From: Paludibacteraceae bacterium
GTDB taxonomy: Bacteria > Bacteroidota > Bacteroidia > Bacteroidales > Paludibacteraceae
Direction: 5' to 3'
Length of the DNA stretch: 46,564 nt
Assembly: GCA_017417025.1 (NCBI GenBank)
Contig: JAFPZY010000039.1
Coordinates: forward strand, 1 to 46,564
The notes under the pieces were generated by a model. That model made no database searches. It was not told the origin of the DNA and saw only the letters and a program-made list of their open reading frames with translations. The position numbers were made by a program, and so were the translations under genes. Positions 23,799 to 32,514 of this stretch are shown in pieces. Every line of letters begins with the position of its first letter. Position 1 is the stretch's first letter.

Positions 23799-26700
23799 TT
23801 ATTCCACGCGCTTGCCTTGTGCGTCGTAGCTTTGTCCGTTCTGGCGGATATAGAGGTTGCCGTTAATCATCACTTTCTCGGCTCCGGCTGTGCGGAGTTC
23901 GCCGCCGTTGCAGCCTTCGAGCGATGTGACGGTGTTCTTGCGGTTGATGCGCAGAGCGAAGCGGTTGTCGCATGTGCCTTTTTCGAGAACGGCTGTGTAG
24001 TCGCCGAGGCTGAGGTTGGTCTCGCGGTTAAGTTCGTAGTCGATGAGCGTAACGTCCATTCCGTCAGTGCCTTCGGGCATTGAGAAGGTGTATTCGCCCG
24101 CCTTGTTGGCTATGAGTCCCACAGCTACAGTCTTGTCGGCGGCAGGCACTTGCAGGCAGTTGGCACCCATGCGGACCGGTGTGGTGGCAGTCGGGTCGGG
24201 CATGTAAGCCTTCTCAAGCAGTGTATAGACGATGGTCTGGTTGCCGTTGGCGTTCTTGACGAGGTCGTTGTTCATGTCGTAAGCGTCGGTGACATCGTCG
24301 CGGAACTCGATGTAGGTGTGGTCGGCATCAGTGCCGTCCTGTGCGATGTGCAGGTCAAGTGTCCACTTGTCTTTCTCTTCAGCGGTGGCTGCTCTGCGTG
24401 CTGCGACAGACGGAGTGGTATTCTTTGCCTGCCAGTTGATTGTTCCGGCGAACTGTACGAGATAACTGTACATGGTCTGGAAGGTCTCTGTGCTTGTAGA
24501 TGTTTCTACTGAGAACTCGTTAGTTGCGGCATTCCACTTGTAGTAGAATCCGACAGCTCCGGGTGTCAATATCTTATCTGCATTGGCAGGTTGTTCTGTT
24601 GTTGCCGGAGTGCTGAAACTTGCTATGTTCCAGTAAGCGGGTACGCCTATTACGTTCCAGTTGCTGTCCCAGATGTTGCGGTTGTTGCGCGTGATGGAGC
24701 AGGTGTGTGCAGGTATGGTGACAGATGTCAGCGTGCCTGTGATATCGCCGATATTGTCGGCTGAAGGGAAGTAGAGATGTACGCTTGTAACACCATTTAC
24801 CCAGATGGCATCTTTTTTCATCTCGTCAAGGTCAAGTGCGAGTACATAACCCATGCCTTTCCGGAGAACAAGAGTGTCGCGCATTGCAGGCATGACGAAT
24901 TTCCATCGTGTGGGCGAATCCACCCATTGTCCTTCTCTTGCGCGTGCTTCGCCGTCGTAATACTCAAGTATCCACTGTTTGCCGTATTCTCCAATGCCGA
25001 AGATTTCGCTTGCTTTGACATTGAAGGGGAAGCTGATCCAGTACAATGCACGCTCGGCTTCAGATTTTGTGTCATCTAAGATGGTGGTCTTATTGAACTC
25101 CATTACGCCGTAAGCCTTTTTCACGTCAGTCAGTTTGTTGCCGCTTGTGAATGTCAGTTGTCCGGCATCTCCGTTGTGGCTGCGGATGAACATGATGTCG
25201 GCCTCAATCGGTTTTATACCGGTTACCTCCATGTCTTGTGGCAGGTAGGCGGCAATCAGTTTGTTGGTCTTGAAATCGTAGATGATGCGGAACCCGAGCC
25301 ATTCATCGGTAGAGCCGCCAAGTATCTGTTCGGTGTTAGCATCAGTATAATCTCCTGTCTGGCCGATAAAGTACTGCTCGTGGTTAGCATCGCTGAAACG
25401 ATAGTTTGCCGTAACTTTGACACGTGCACCCGGTTTGGCCTCCAGGTCAAGTTGGTAAATCCAGTTGTTGTTGTCCTTGAAGGTTGTATCGTTACCGGCA
25501 AAAGCGGAATGTGTATATTTGCTGCGAATCTGATTTGCGTCACCTGCCGAAATGCGCAGGAAGGTCTCCTGCCAGTCAGTGGCACCGTTGATGTACGCGC
25601 GTTTGAGTTCGTTGGTGTAACTGTTGTAGCTGAAGCGCACGTTGGCGGCGTATGCCAGATACTGGCGCGGTTTGCTGTCAACCAAACCCAATACATCGTC
25701 GCCGATAAGGGTGTCGGTGATTTGCTCGTTGTAGTCGTTGGCAATGATGCACTTGACGTTCTTGTCTCCTTCCTCAATCCATTTGCAGAAGTAGTAGTCG
25801 AAGGTTGAGGATTTCGCCTTGTTGAAGTTGATGGTGTTGAGGTTCATGATGTTCTGTTTGTAGTTCACCCATCCGCCCGGAGCATAGTCGGTCTTGATGT
25901 AGTAGTTGCCCGTATAAAGCTTCACATTGTTCAGGATGACGCTTGCTACATCATTGCTGTTGCCGGTGCCGTCCGTAATGTCCATGTCAAACTCATACAC
26001 TCCCTTGCCTTTAGTGAAGTTGCTTAATGCTATATCCGTTCCGCTTGTCCAGATCGGATTAGAAGAACCGTCCAATCCGGAACATTTCTGGAGTTTCAAA
26101 CTTCCACCTGTTGTTGCTGGATCAATATATACGGACTTCTTGACGCTTGTAGAAGAAGCATTATCCGGTTTGATGATGTCCGAATAGAGGTGTTTGTTCG
26201 TATCATAGGTATAATCCAAGCGGTAGTCACCTGCGGAAATAGGATAGACTACAGAGAGCTTCATCTTTTCGCCTGCCTGCTCGATATAGAGGGTGTAGTC
26301 ACCTTCCGCAGTCGGGGTGATGGTAAAGCCTGCAGGCGTTGCATCCTCCACCAAAGTTATATTGGTGCAAGCTGCGTTTGTAATCGTTGCAGATACTTTG
26401 TAGAACTTGCCTGCCGCATTAGCAATGAAGAAGGTATGAACATTCGTGTTTCGGAAGCGATATTTCGCAATAAGCGTTGTGCCGTTGTTGGCGGTCGCTT
26501 TGAATATATCCACCTGATTGTCCTTGTTGCCTTCTTTCAGATAGTAGCCGGCATCTTGATTAGCCACCGTATTATACTTCATCCAATAACCATTATCGAA
26601 ATATTTGGTGGAGTTGGATGTGTATTTTTCCGTGTGTTCGGGTACGTACATATTCAGATATTTGCTGTAGTCCGTGCGATATACGCCATTTCCCTCATGG

Positions 26701-29700
26701 AATTTACCCCATACTCCATCGGGATAAGCACTACCACTCATCCATTTATCGGAGAATGCAACATTTCTGTTTCCACTTGTGGTGAACGAACGCGGTACAT
26801 AAGCCCAGTAGATATTCGACTCTGCGCTAATCGGGTTCATCTCTGCATTGGTACTAAGGTTGTTAACACCTCCATATACTTCTCCGTCATTAGCCCATCC
26901 TACATTGAAGTAAACGTACATCTTGTTTACATCCCATAGTTTGCCGCCGGTTTCTTCGTTCTCGTTGCGGAAATAGATCTTGTCCAGCTCCACGAAGTTG
27001 GCGGTGAGGGTCTGGCCGGTAGTCTCGCCTACGCCTTTACCTTTTAGAGTGGTATTATTGTTATCCTCATTATTGAAGCTGCCTGTAATCTCATAGTCAG
27101 TACCTTCAGTATTTACCCAACCGGCGAAATAATAACCTGTTGCAGGAACGGCTTTAATGGAGCAATTGGTGGCCACGCCTACATTCACAGATGATGCTGC
27201 ATCTTCCCACGAATCACCATCCCAATACTGAATCTTACCATTCGTAGCGGACAGAGCAACCGTTGTCATATTCTCCGTATATTGCGCATAAACGTCTGCG
27301 TTTGTGGCGATCGAAGTGATGGCGTTCTCACTAACTACAGAAGCCGAGGTGCTACCATCCGTAGAGGTGTACCAGCCCTTAAAGGTATAACCCGGAGAAT
27401 GTGTTTCGGTGAAGGTGATATTCTCACCCGCCCCCACATAGTCTCCTGATACGAGAGAGCCGGATGCGCTTGCCGTAGCCGTCACGCCCGTACCTCCCGA
27501 GCCGTAACCGAAGTTGACGGTATAGGCTGCAGGATAAGTAACATCAATAGTGGCTTCGCCCGGTGTATAAGTAAAGATATAGTATCCTGCTGCATCTGTT
27601 GTAATCTGCAAATTCGTTTCCACGTTGGGAGTTACGGAGGATGCAGAGTGACTTGCACGAGAAAGATTTATACCTTCTTTACCCAACCATTCTCCGCCAT
27701 AAATAGGTTTGAAAGCATAAGTACTTTTGGCTGCAAGAAAAATAGTGTATGAATAAGGGCCACTACCAGTCATGTTGAAATAACGGAATAAGCCTGAACT
27801 CGCAGTTTCCTCAATCATCAGTTGCGGATCCAGAGATGGACAATCGGCCATTGCTCCTAAACGCTTGTGACCAGATTCGTTGTTTTCAGTGGACACATAC
27901 CAATAACATTTTTCGCTTCCAGGGCTCACTGTATTGTCTGATTGAGTGGTAGTGCCATTATCAGTGATGATGAAATTATTGTACGTAGGATCAAATGAAT
28001 AAGAGTACCATCTATATACAACACCAGCCTCTCCCTCTGCCGTCATGTTCACACCGGGGAAGACGGCATTCTCCTCTTTGACACCTCCATTTGCAGACTC
28101 ATCTGTATAACCATAAATTTTAGGTTGACTATTTGTTTTCGGGATGCGCACATGAATCGTATAGTTCCCTCCTGCACGTGTAGTCGCAGTTTGAGACATC
28201 TCGCCCTTGGCTTTAATGCTGGTGGCATATGCCTTGAATGTATATTCCGTTCCTGCGGTTAATCCTGTGAAATATTTTGTAAAGGAAGAACCGCTTACGG
28301 TAGCAGGATTTACAGGATCTTCGTCCCCCTTTTGGAATCCATAAGCTTCCAGTTCTCCCGGTGTCGTTCCATAACCGCCGTAAGAGGTTATAGTTCCGGT
28401 TAGTTTAATCTGTGTACAACTGATTACCTCACATGCAATGGTTACGGTAGGAGTAGTAAGATTATCTTGAGTCAAAGTGTATTTTTTAGGATTGTTTGAA
28501 TTGCTCACATATGTCATGTGCCAATATGTTCCTGCAGCAAATGTACCGGAGCTGGAACCGGTCGTGCATGCGTTGGTTTCCTCTCCATTGTTATTGTTAT
28601 TAATAATGAAATAAGTCCATTTGCTGTCGAGTGTCACCTTCTTCCAATTCTTAACACCTTCCGCCACTAAAATGTTGTCGCCGTCGGAGCCGGGGAATGT
28701 GGACTTTTTATTATCACCGCTAATATACTGATATAATTTTACTGTTTCCCAATTGCAGTTATTCTGAACGTAGATATTCCAACGCTCATAGACGGTAAGG
28801 TTATAAGTCTTGGTATAATTATTACCGCCAATAGTCATTGTTACGGTAATTGTCTTGGCTCCTGTTGAACCCGGAGTATAACTGAATGTCGCTCCCGAAT
28901 AATTACTGGTCGTTGTACTTACTGTACAATCACCTGTATTATCTGTTAAACTCCATGTGACGGATGTCCCGCTGCTTACATTACTTGATTTGGCCGTAAA
29001 TGTTAATGCGGAAGAGGGGTTCTCTCCAATCCACAATTCCGTAGCATTCCCAGCTGCTGTCAGCGTGGCGACACCCGGATCTTGTGTCCAGTAGGCATAA
29101 AGAGTCGTCGGACCCGTACCGTCGCTTGGCCAAGTGGCAGCACTGGAACCGTCTGCATTATAGTATTTCGTTCCGCTTCCACTTGTGCCGGTATAATAAC
29201 CTGCAAACGTGTATCCGTCACGTGTCGGCATGGTAGCACTAGGCATTGTAGAACCGCAAGTGGCTACTATAGAAATAGAACCAGTAGTGCCGTTTTGACG
29301 GTCAAGAGTGACATCGTAAGCGAGAGTGTTCCAAGAAGAGTTGGCATACATCTTACCTGCATAGGTGGAGTTTGTTGTCCAAGAGTTACTAATCACTTCT
29401 TCTTGGCTCTCATAAGTACTTCCGTTATACAATTGGAATTGCAAATACAGACTTGCCTCACGTTGGTCTGTAAATGTAGCTGAATAGATAGGCGTACCAT
29501 TATATGTCATGGATGTGTTGGTCATTGTGGTCTGTTGCCACAAGTCCCACAGATTGGAATATTTGCGGTTCAGCTTGACGGTCTTATTTGTTGACGTCAC
29601 ATAATAGACCGTCGTGGAAGTATTGGCATCAAACCCATCATCCTTCCAAGTGTGAGCATCGCTATAATAGCCTATATATATTTTATTCTCCCAGTTGGAA

Positions 29701-30098
29701 TTGGCAGACCAAGATCCATCAGGAGACCATTTATATGCGTAGTTATTATCGCCCCAATGACCATCTCCTCCAGAGTTGATTTCCAAATACTTTAAACCTC
29801 CAAATTCATCCGGCAACGAAGCGGAATAAACTGTGTATCCATGATAGGTGTCGGAAGTTTTAGTCATCATACCATTGTCCCAGTTGTTATCACCATACTG
29901 GTGGTTATAATAAGCGTTTCCATCAGTAGTCCAACCGGTTTTACCATTTAATAGCAATTGCGGAATGGTGTAGATGGTACGATAAGTCACATCCGCCCAC
30001 ATCTGTCCCACGCAGAGTGTGAGGAGGGCGAATAAAGTAAATAACCACCGTGCTTTGCTCCGCACGACTGATTTGAAATTTGAGTGTTTGTTTTTCAT
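23799..30098 (-). CDS. Giant secreted InlB-repeat / starch-binding-like surface protein, 2099 aa
   Basis: A basic N-terminus (FKSVVRSKARWLF) and a hydrophobic core ending QMWAD form the signal peptide (about residues 1-35). Residues 36-240 contain aromatic-rich beta modules. A clear InlB/Flg_new repeat lies at about 255-335 (YDVTLD--NGT ... RDGYTFAGYYT ... LYAYW). CBM26-like modules with W/Y-rich strands occur at about 440-560 and again at about 650-740 (KIYGYTDES ... FPGVNM). Further InlB-type repeats lie at about 870-1050. The C-terminal 500 residues include YWISFPFNV and WNVIGVPAYWN blocks. The last residues (MINGNLYIRQNGQSYDAQGK) share a tail motif with two other secreted proteins here. 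Probably a surface glycan- or host-binding protein. The 5' two-thirds are more A+T-rich than the 3' end. Confidence 0.85.
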   Translation of the reverse strand: MKNKHSNFKSVVRSKARWLFTLFALLTLCVGQMWADVTYRTIYTIPQLLLNGKTGWTTDGNAYYNHQYGDNNWDNGMMTKTSDTYHGYTVYSASLPDEFGGLKYLEINSGGDGHWGDNNYAYKWSPDGSWSANSNWENKIYIGYYSDAHTWKDDGFDANTSTTVYYVTSTNKTVKLNRKYSNLWDLWQQTTMTNTSMTYNGTPIYSATFTDQREASLYLQFQLYNGSTYESQEEVISNSWTTNSTYAGKMYANSSWNTLAYDVTLDRQNGTTGSISIVATCGSTMPSATMPTRDGYTFAGYYTGTSGSGTKYYNADGSSAATWPSDGTGPTTLYAYWTQDPGVATLTAAGNATELWIGENPSSALTFTAKSSNVSSGTSVTWSLTDNTGDCTVSTTTSNYSGATFSYTPGSTGAKTITVTMTIGGNNYTKTYNLTVYERWNIYVQNNCNWETVKLYQYISGDNKKSTFPGSDGDNILVAEGVKNWKKVTLDSKWTYFIINNNNNGEETNACTTGSSSGTFAAGTYWHMTYVSNSNNPKKYTLTQDNLTTPTVTIACEVISCTQIKLTGTITSYGGYGTTPGELEAYGFQKGDEDPVNPATVSGSSFTKYFTGLTAGTEYTFKAYATSIKAKGEMSQTATTRAGGNYTIHVRIPKTNSQPKIYGYTDESANGGVKEENAVFPGVNMTAEGEAGVVYRWYSYSFDPTYNNFIITDNGTTTQSDNTVSPGSEKCYWYVSTENNESGHKRLGAMADCPSLDPQLMIEETASSGLFRYFNMTGSGPYSYTIFLAAKSTYAFKPIYGGEWLGKEGINLSRASHSASSVTPNVETNLQITTDAAGYYIFTYTPGEATIDVTYPAAYTVNFGYGSGGTGVTATASASGSLVSGDYVGAGENITFTETHSPGYTFKGWYTSTDGSTSASVVSENAITSIATNADVYAQYTENMTTVALSATNGKIQYWDGDSWEDAASSVNVGVATNCSIKAVPATGYYFAGWVNTEGTDYEITGSFNNEDNNNTTLKGKGVGETTGQTLTANFVELDKIYFRNENEETGGKLWDVNKMYVYFNVGWANDGEVYGGVNNLSTNAEMNPISAESNIYWAYVPRSFTTSGNRNVAFSDKWMSGSAYPDGVWGKFHEGNGVYRTDYSKYLNMYVPEHTEKYTSNSTKYFDNGYWMKYNTVANQDAGYYLKEGNKDNQVDIFKATANNGTTLIAKYRFRNTNVHTFFIANAAGKFYKVSATITNAACTNITLVEDATPAGFTITPTAEGDYTLYIEQAGEKMKLSVVYPISAGDYRLDYTYDTNKHLYSDIIKPDNASSTSVKKSVYIDPATTGGSLKLQKCSGLDGSSNPIWTSGTDIALSNFTKGKGVYEFDMDITDGTGNSNDVASVILNNVKLYTGNYYIKTDYAPGGWVNYKQNIMNLNTINFNKAKSSTFDYYFCKWIEEGDKNVKCIIANDYNEQITDTLIGDDVLGLVDSKPRQYLAYAANVRFSYNSYTNELKRAYINGATDWQETFLRISAGDANQIRSKYTHSAFAGNDTTFKDNNNWIYQLDLEAKPGARVKVTANYRFSDANHEQYFIGQTGDYTDANTEQILGGSTDEWLGFRIIYDFKTNKLIAAYLPQDMEVTGIKPIEADIMFIRSHNGDAGQLTFTSGNKLTDVKKAYGVMEFNKTTILDDTKSEAERALYWISFPFNVKASEIFGIGEYGKQWILEYYDGEARAREGQWVDSPTRWKFVMPAMRDTLVLRKGMGYVLALDLDEMKKDAIWVNGVTSVHLYFPSADNIGDITGTLTSVTIPAHTCSITRNNRNIWDSNWNVIGVPAYWNIASFSTPATTEQPANADKILTPGAVGFYYKWNAATNEFSVETSTSTETFQTMYSYLVQFAGTINWQAKNTTPSVAARRAATAEEKDKWTLDLHIAQDGTDADHTYIEFRDDVTDAYDMNNDLVKNANGNQTIVYTLLEKAYMPDPTATTPVRMGANCLQVPAADKTVAVGLIANKAGEYTFSMPEGTDGMDVTLIDYELNRETNLSLGDYTAVLEKGTCDNRFALRINRKNTVTSLEGCNGGELRTAGAEKVMINGNLYIRQNGQSYDAQGKRVE

Positions 30099-30130
30099 TG
30101 TTATATTGTTTTTTTATGTTTGTTATTTTG
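29998..30130 (-). repeat. Leader repeat A (functional start of the giant gene)
   Basis: This copy covers the 5' UTR and first 34 codons of the giant secreted protein. It shares about 130 bp with copy B (30801-30934) and about 110 bp with copy C (32404-32514). Conserved parts are the A-rich UTR (aacaaacataaaaa), the ATG and the codons for FKSVVRSKARWLFT. Only this copy reads on into a long protein. Confidence 0.9.
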
Positions 30131-30136
30131 TTTGTG

Positions 30137-30406
30137 TCAGAGTGCCTTCGGGACGATGGACTTGGCTATAATGTTATTCAAATATGTACTTGCACTCTCT
30201 CCGAGAGCATGGGCGTTGCTACGAATAGCATCGCGCATATATACCGGCACTTTGATGCGCATAGAAGTGTATTGTTCCTGCTGACGAACCTTATCCTCTA
30301 CTTTAGCATCAAATATAGCACGTTCAGGCGTGCCTTTCACTGCAATATCTTGATCTATTAGTTCATCTAAAGACCATACTTGCATATCTTTACCTACTGT
30401 TTTCAT
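30137..30406 (-). CDS. Antitoxin-like protein, 89 aa (unusual domain combination)
   Basis: It lies 17 bp downstream of a HigB/RelE-type toxin gene, the usual toxin-first order. Residues 10-45 (WSLDELIDQDIAVKGTPERA) resemble the N-terminal arm of the XRE-type antitoxins that normally accompany this toxin family in Bacteroidales. The expected helix-turn-helix is absent. Residues 47-89 instead look like a ribbon-helix-helix segment: TSMRIKVPVYMRDAI, a turn, then STYLNNIIAKSIV. It is probably still a DNA- and toxin-binding antitoxin, but the combination is unusual. The family call is based on context and resemblance. Confidence 0.6.
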   Translation of the reverse strand: MKTVGKDMQVWSLDELIDQDIAVKGTPERAIFDAKVEDKVRQQEQYTSMRIKVPVYMRDAIRSNAHALGESASTYLNNIIAKSIVPKAL

Positions 30407-30423
30407 ATATTATTGGTATATTT

Positions 30424-30759
30424 TTAGATATTCATATAATACTTTCTCATTATTTGTTCCGCTCTTTCTATTTCTCTCTGTGGGACTTTCTGAGTTTTTT
30501 TAATAAATCCGTGAGTTGCTATCACCATCGCTTTTTGTTTCTTATCCCAAAACGCTAACATCCGAAATTGTCTGCCACCGTATTTGCTGCGGAACTCCCA
30601 TATTTCATTGCTCAATTTTTTGAATAATGTTGAATTGATAGTTTGGGTGGCTGCTTTTATATCTGCCAAAATTTCTTCTTTTTCGCCTTTACTCAATGAT
30701 TGCAAGAAATCTCTCGCTTCACCCAAAAAATAAACGTCAAATCGTTTGTCTAATGCCAT
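30424..30759 (-). CDS. HigB/RelE-type toxin (phage Gp49-like), 111 aa
   Basis: A type II toxin-antitoxin toxin expected to cleave mRNA at the ribosome. Residues 46-60 (NEIWEFRSKYGGRQF) and 84-98 (HGFIKKTQKVPQREI) are the two Gp49/HigB signature blocks: E-R-kyg-rQFR, then H-FiKKtqk-P--Ei--A. Basic residues suited to RNA binding are present. It is followed by its antitoxin and preceded by an orphan leader copy that ends 37 nt before its ATG. The gene is A+T-rich like the rest of the island. Confidence 0.85.
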   Translation of the reverse strand: MALDKRFDVYFLGEARDFLQSLSKGEKEEILADIKAATQTINSTLFKKLSNEIWEFRSKYGGRQFRMLAFWDKKQKAMVIATHGFIKKTQKVPQREIERAEQIMRKYYMNI

Positions 30760-30795
30760 ATTCCCTATTGCCTAATAAAGATTGCTACAAATTAC

Positions 30796-30903
30796 TCATC
30801 CCCACATCTGTCCCACTCCGAGGGTGAGGAGGGCGAATAAAGTAAATAACCATCGTGCCTTGCTCCGCACGACTGATTTGAATTTAGAGTTGTTGTTTTT
30901 CAT
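30796..30903 (-). pseudogene. Orphan signal-peptide leader B, 35 codons
   Basis: It reads MKNNNSKFKSVVRSKARW and continues through a hydrophobic stretch to GVGQMWG, then stops. It is nearly identical to the first 34 residues of the giant secreted protein at 30098. No mature protein follows; the HigB-type toxin starts 37 nt later. It is either a decapitated copy of the secreted gene, a recombination scar, or a small leader peptide that is translated in its own right. Confidence 0.75.
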
Positions 30904-30934
30904 TGTAGTTATTTTTTATGTTTTTATTATTTTG
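30801..30934 (-). repeat. Leader repeat B
   Basis: An about 130-bp direct repeat of the giant gene's 5' UTR and signal-peptide codons. It begins immediately after the stop codon of the DUF1016-like chimera (30935-30937) and ends inside the leader's last codons. Differences from copy A are scattered point changes and small UTR indels. Confidence 0.9.
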
Positions 30935-31657
30935 CTATGATAGGTTATGTTGTATTTGATAAATCTCTTTTTGTCTTTCAATCTTCTTACGCAATTGTTC
31001 TTGCGTAGGAAGGTATAGTTGATATTTAGTGGCAAAAAGTTGTTCGTTACCTTTCAATACGGAAAAACGTGCTATATCTTCATCTGTATCCGCACATAGT
31101 ACAATTCCTATGGTGGGGTTGTCATCTTTACCTTTCTTCAGTTCATCATACATCCGAACATACAATAGCGTTTTGTAATGCGACCAACTGAGCTGAAAAG
31201 ATTTTGGATTCGCTGTGTCCAAAATGTTCGGATAACATTGGTAAAAGCGGACATATTTATACAAACTGCTAAAGTCAAATCCACCTCCGTAGGCACAAGT
31301 GAGTTCTTTGGATAGCGATGTAATCGTTTGATTGCCGTATAACTCTTTGCGTGTGTTATTTTCTAAATTCTCCTCATAAATACGCTTGCCAAGCAGCCAA
31401 TTCCGATGAATCAGAACGACATCAACAGCTCTATATGCTAATTGACGGGCAGATTCGACGATTTGTTTGGCATCAGCAATCAAATCTGTAGTCTTGTTAT
31501 ATGCGATAGTCTCTAACATGTTTTTTAGAATGGTGGCCATCATATATAAGCCGCGTTCTGTGAAAGCGACAGGATTATAATGACTTTTTATTAAGTTATG
31601 CTTAATCCGCTCATCTTCAGTGTTTTCTACGGATGTGGTCAAAATTTTTGACCTCAT
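30935..31657 (-). pseudogene. ORF6N / DUF1016 (YhcG) chimera lacking the nuclease core, 240 aa
   Basis: Residues 1-50 resemble the end of an ORF6N phage-regulator domain (YNPVAFTERGLYMMATILKN). Residues 62-165 match DUF1016 N-terminal sequence (LLGKRIYEENLEN, ELYGNQTITSLSKEL, GGGFDFSSLYKYVRFY, SFQLSWSHYKTLL). From residue 166 it matches the extreme C-terminal part (YVRMYDELKKGKDDNPTIGI, SVLKGNEQLFATKYQLYLPT). The section between, which in intact family members carries the PD-(D/E)xK catalytic Asp and Glu-x-Lys, is missing, so residues about 165/166 are an in-frame deletion junction. The frame upstream of Met-1 continues as ORF6N-like sequence to a stop near 31715. I judge it a decayed double fusion, probably inactive. 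Confidence 0.75.
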
Positions 31658-31727
31658 CTCTGCAACTTCTTGATTAATCGCCTTTTGTCGTCTTTTTGCG
31701 TAGTAAGATCAAGTTGATAAATACATG

Positions 31728-32024
31728 TTAAATGGCAATGCCGGTTCGTATAATATCATCATATAAAAGCGATGGTTGTTCCGCTTCTATCAATACGGGC
31801 TCAATTAGAGTGCTTATTCGGCGTGTCTTATTCCACAATTGCGAACTAATATCCAACCAGTCAGCCTGTAGCTTTGGTACAACAACGGCAACATCAATAT
31901 CGCTGTCCTTACGAGCCGTCCCCTTGCTATATGAACCATACAAGTACACTTTAGCATCGCTCACTATGGGTAGAATAGCCTGCTTGTAAGAATTGACTAT
32001 ACCTATAACTTGTTTTTTATCCAT
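31728..32024 (-). CDS. Minimal nucleotidyltransferase (MNT), MntA-like
   Basis: A 98-residue polymerase-beta-fold nucleotidyltransferase. The signature GSYSKGTARKDSDIDV lies at residues 30-45, with the two metal-binding Asp residues at 42 and 44. In HEPN-MNT pairs the MNT protein acts as antitoxin by adding nucleotides to the HEPN partner; this is established for some members and inferred here. Its start overlaps the HEPN gene by 22 nt, indicating coupled expression. Confidence 0.85.
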   Translation of the reverse strand: MDKKQVIGIVNSYKQAILPIVSDAKVYLYGSYSKGTARKDSDIDVAVVVPKLQADWLDISSQLWNKTRRISTLIEPVLIEAEQPSLLYDDIIRTGIAI

Positions 32025-32395
32025 ACTTGTAATTGCTGTGTGTTATCAATTATTAATCGACATGTGTTTTTGTCCAACATCTTACTCAATTGGTCTTTGT
32101 ATGACGGATAACGCGCTGCAATGTTCATTGGCATTATCCGGGCAAGAAACAGATTCTGTTCATCGCTCATCATATCCGCTAATCCGGATTGATTAGCCAA
32201 CAAAATAAGGTTGTGTGTGTAAGGAGCATCTTCTGACTGAGTTTTGCACCAATATGCTTTCAGCGTCTTCTCAATCACCTGATGGCACATAAATGCGACA
32301 TATAACCATCGACCGGTTTTGTACATTGCTTCTGCCGTATCCAAATCATAATCGGCTATATCCAACCAGTATTGTATCTTTTCCTCCGTGGTCAT
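32003..32395 (-). CDS. HEPN domain protein, partner of the MNT gene
   Basis: A 130-residue all-helical HEPN protein. The N-terminal YWLDIADYDLDTAEAMYK and the central H-VIEKTLKAYW with a following YTHNL match the HEPN family (PF05168). In toxin-antitoxin pairs such proteins act as RNases, but I do not see an unambiguous R-x4-6-H catalytic motif, so activity is uncertain. The ATG lies 13 nt after the stop of orphan leader C, and the gene overlaps the MNT gene by 22 nt. Confidence 0.85.
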   Translation of the reverse strand: MTTEEKIQYWLDIADYDLDTAEAMYKTGRWLYVAFMCHQVIEKTLKAYWCKTQSEDAPYTHNLILLANQSGLADMMSDEQNLFLARIMPMNIAARYPSYKDQLSKMLDKNTCRLIIDNTQQLQVWIKNKL

Positions 32396-32403
32396 GTTTT
32401 TAA

Positions 32404-32514
32404 GCGAATCAAGTAAATAACCACCGTGCTTTGCTCCGCACGACTGATTTGAATTTAGAGTTGTTGTTTTTCATTGTTGTATTAGTTTTTATGTTTGTTA
32501 TTTTCGTTGCGTTG
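32404..32514 (-). repeat. Leader repeat C
   Basis: An about 110-bp direct repeat of the giant gene's 5' UTR and first 21 codons. The UTR part supplies the last seven codons and stop of the upstream Bro-N gene (ENNKHKN then TAA), so the junction lies inside that gene. On the other side the repeat ends at 32404, nine bases before the HEPN start codon. Confidence 0.9.
32409..32474 (-). pseudogene. Orphan signal-peptide leader C, 21 codons
   Basis: It reads MKNNNSKFKSVVRSKARW then LFT and a TGA stop created by one base change relative to copies A and B. The HEPN gene begins 13 nt later, so ribosomes finishing this leader could reach the HEPN start. Confidence 0.75.
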
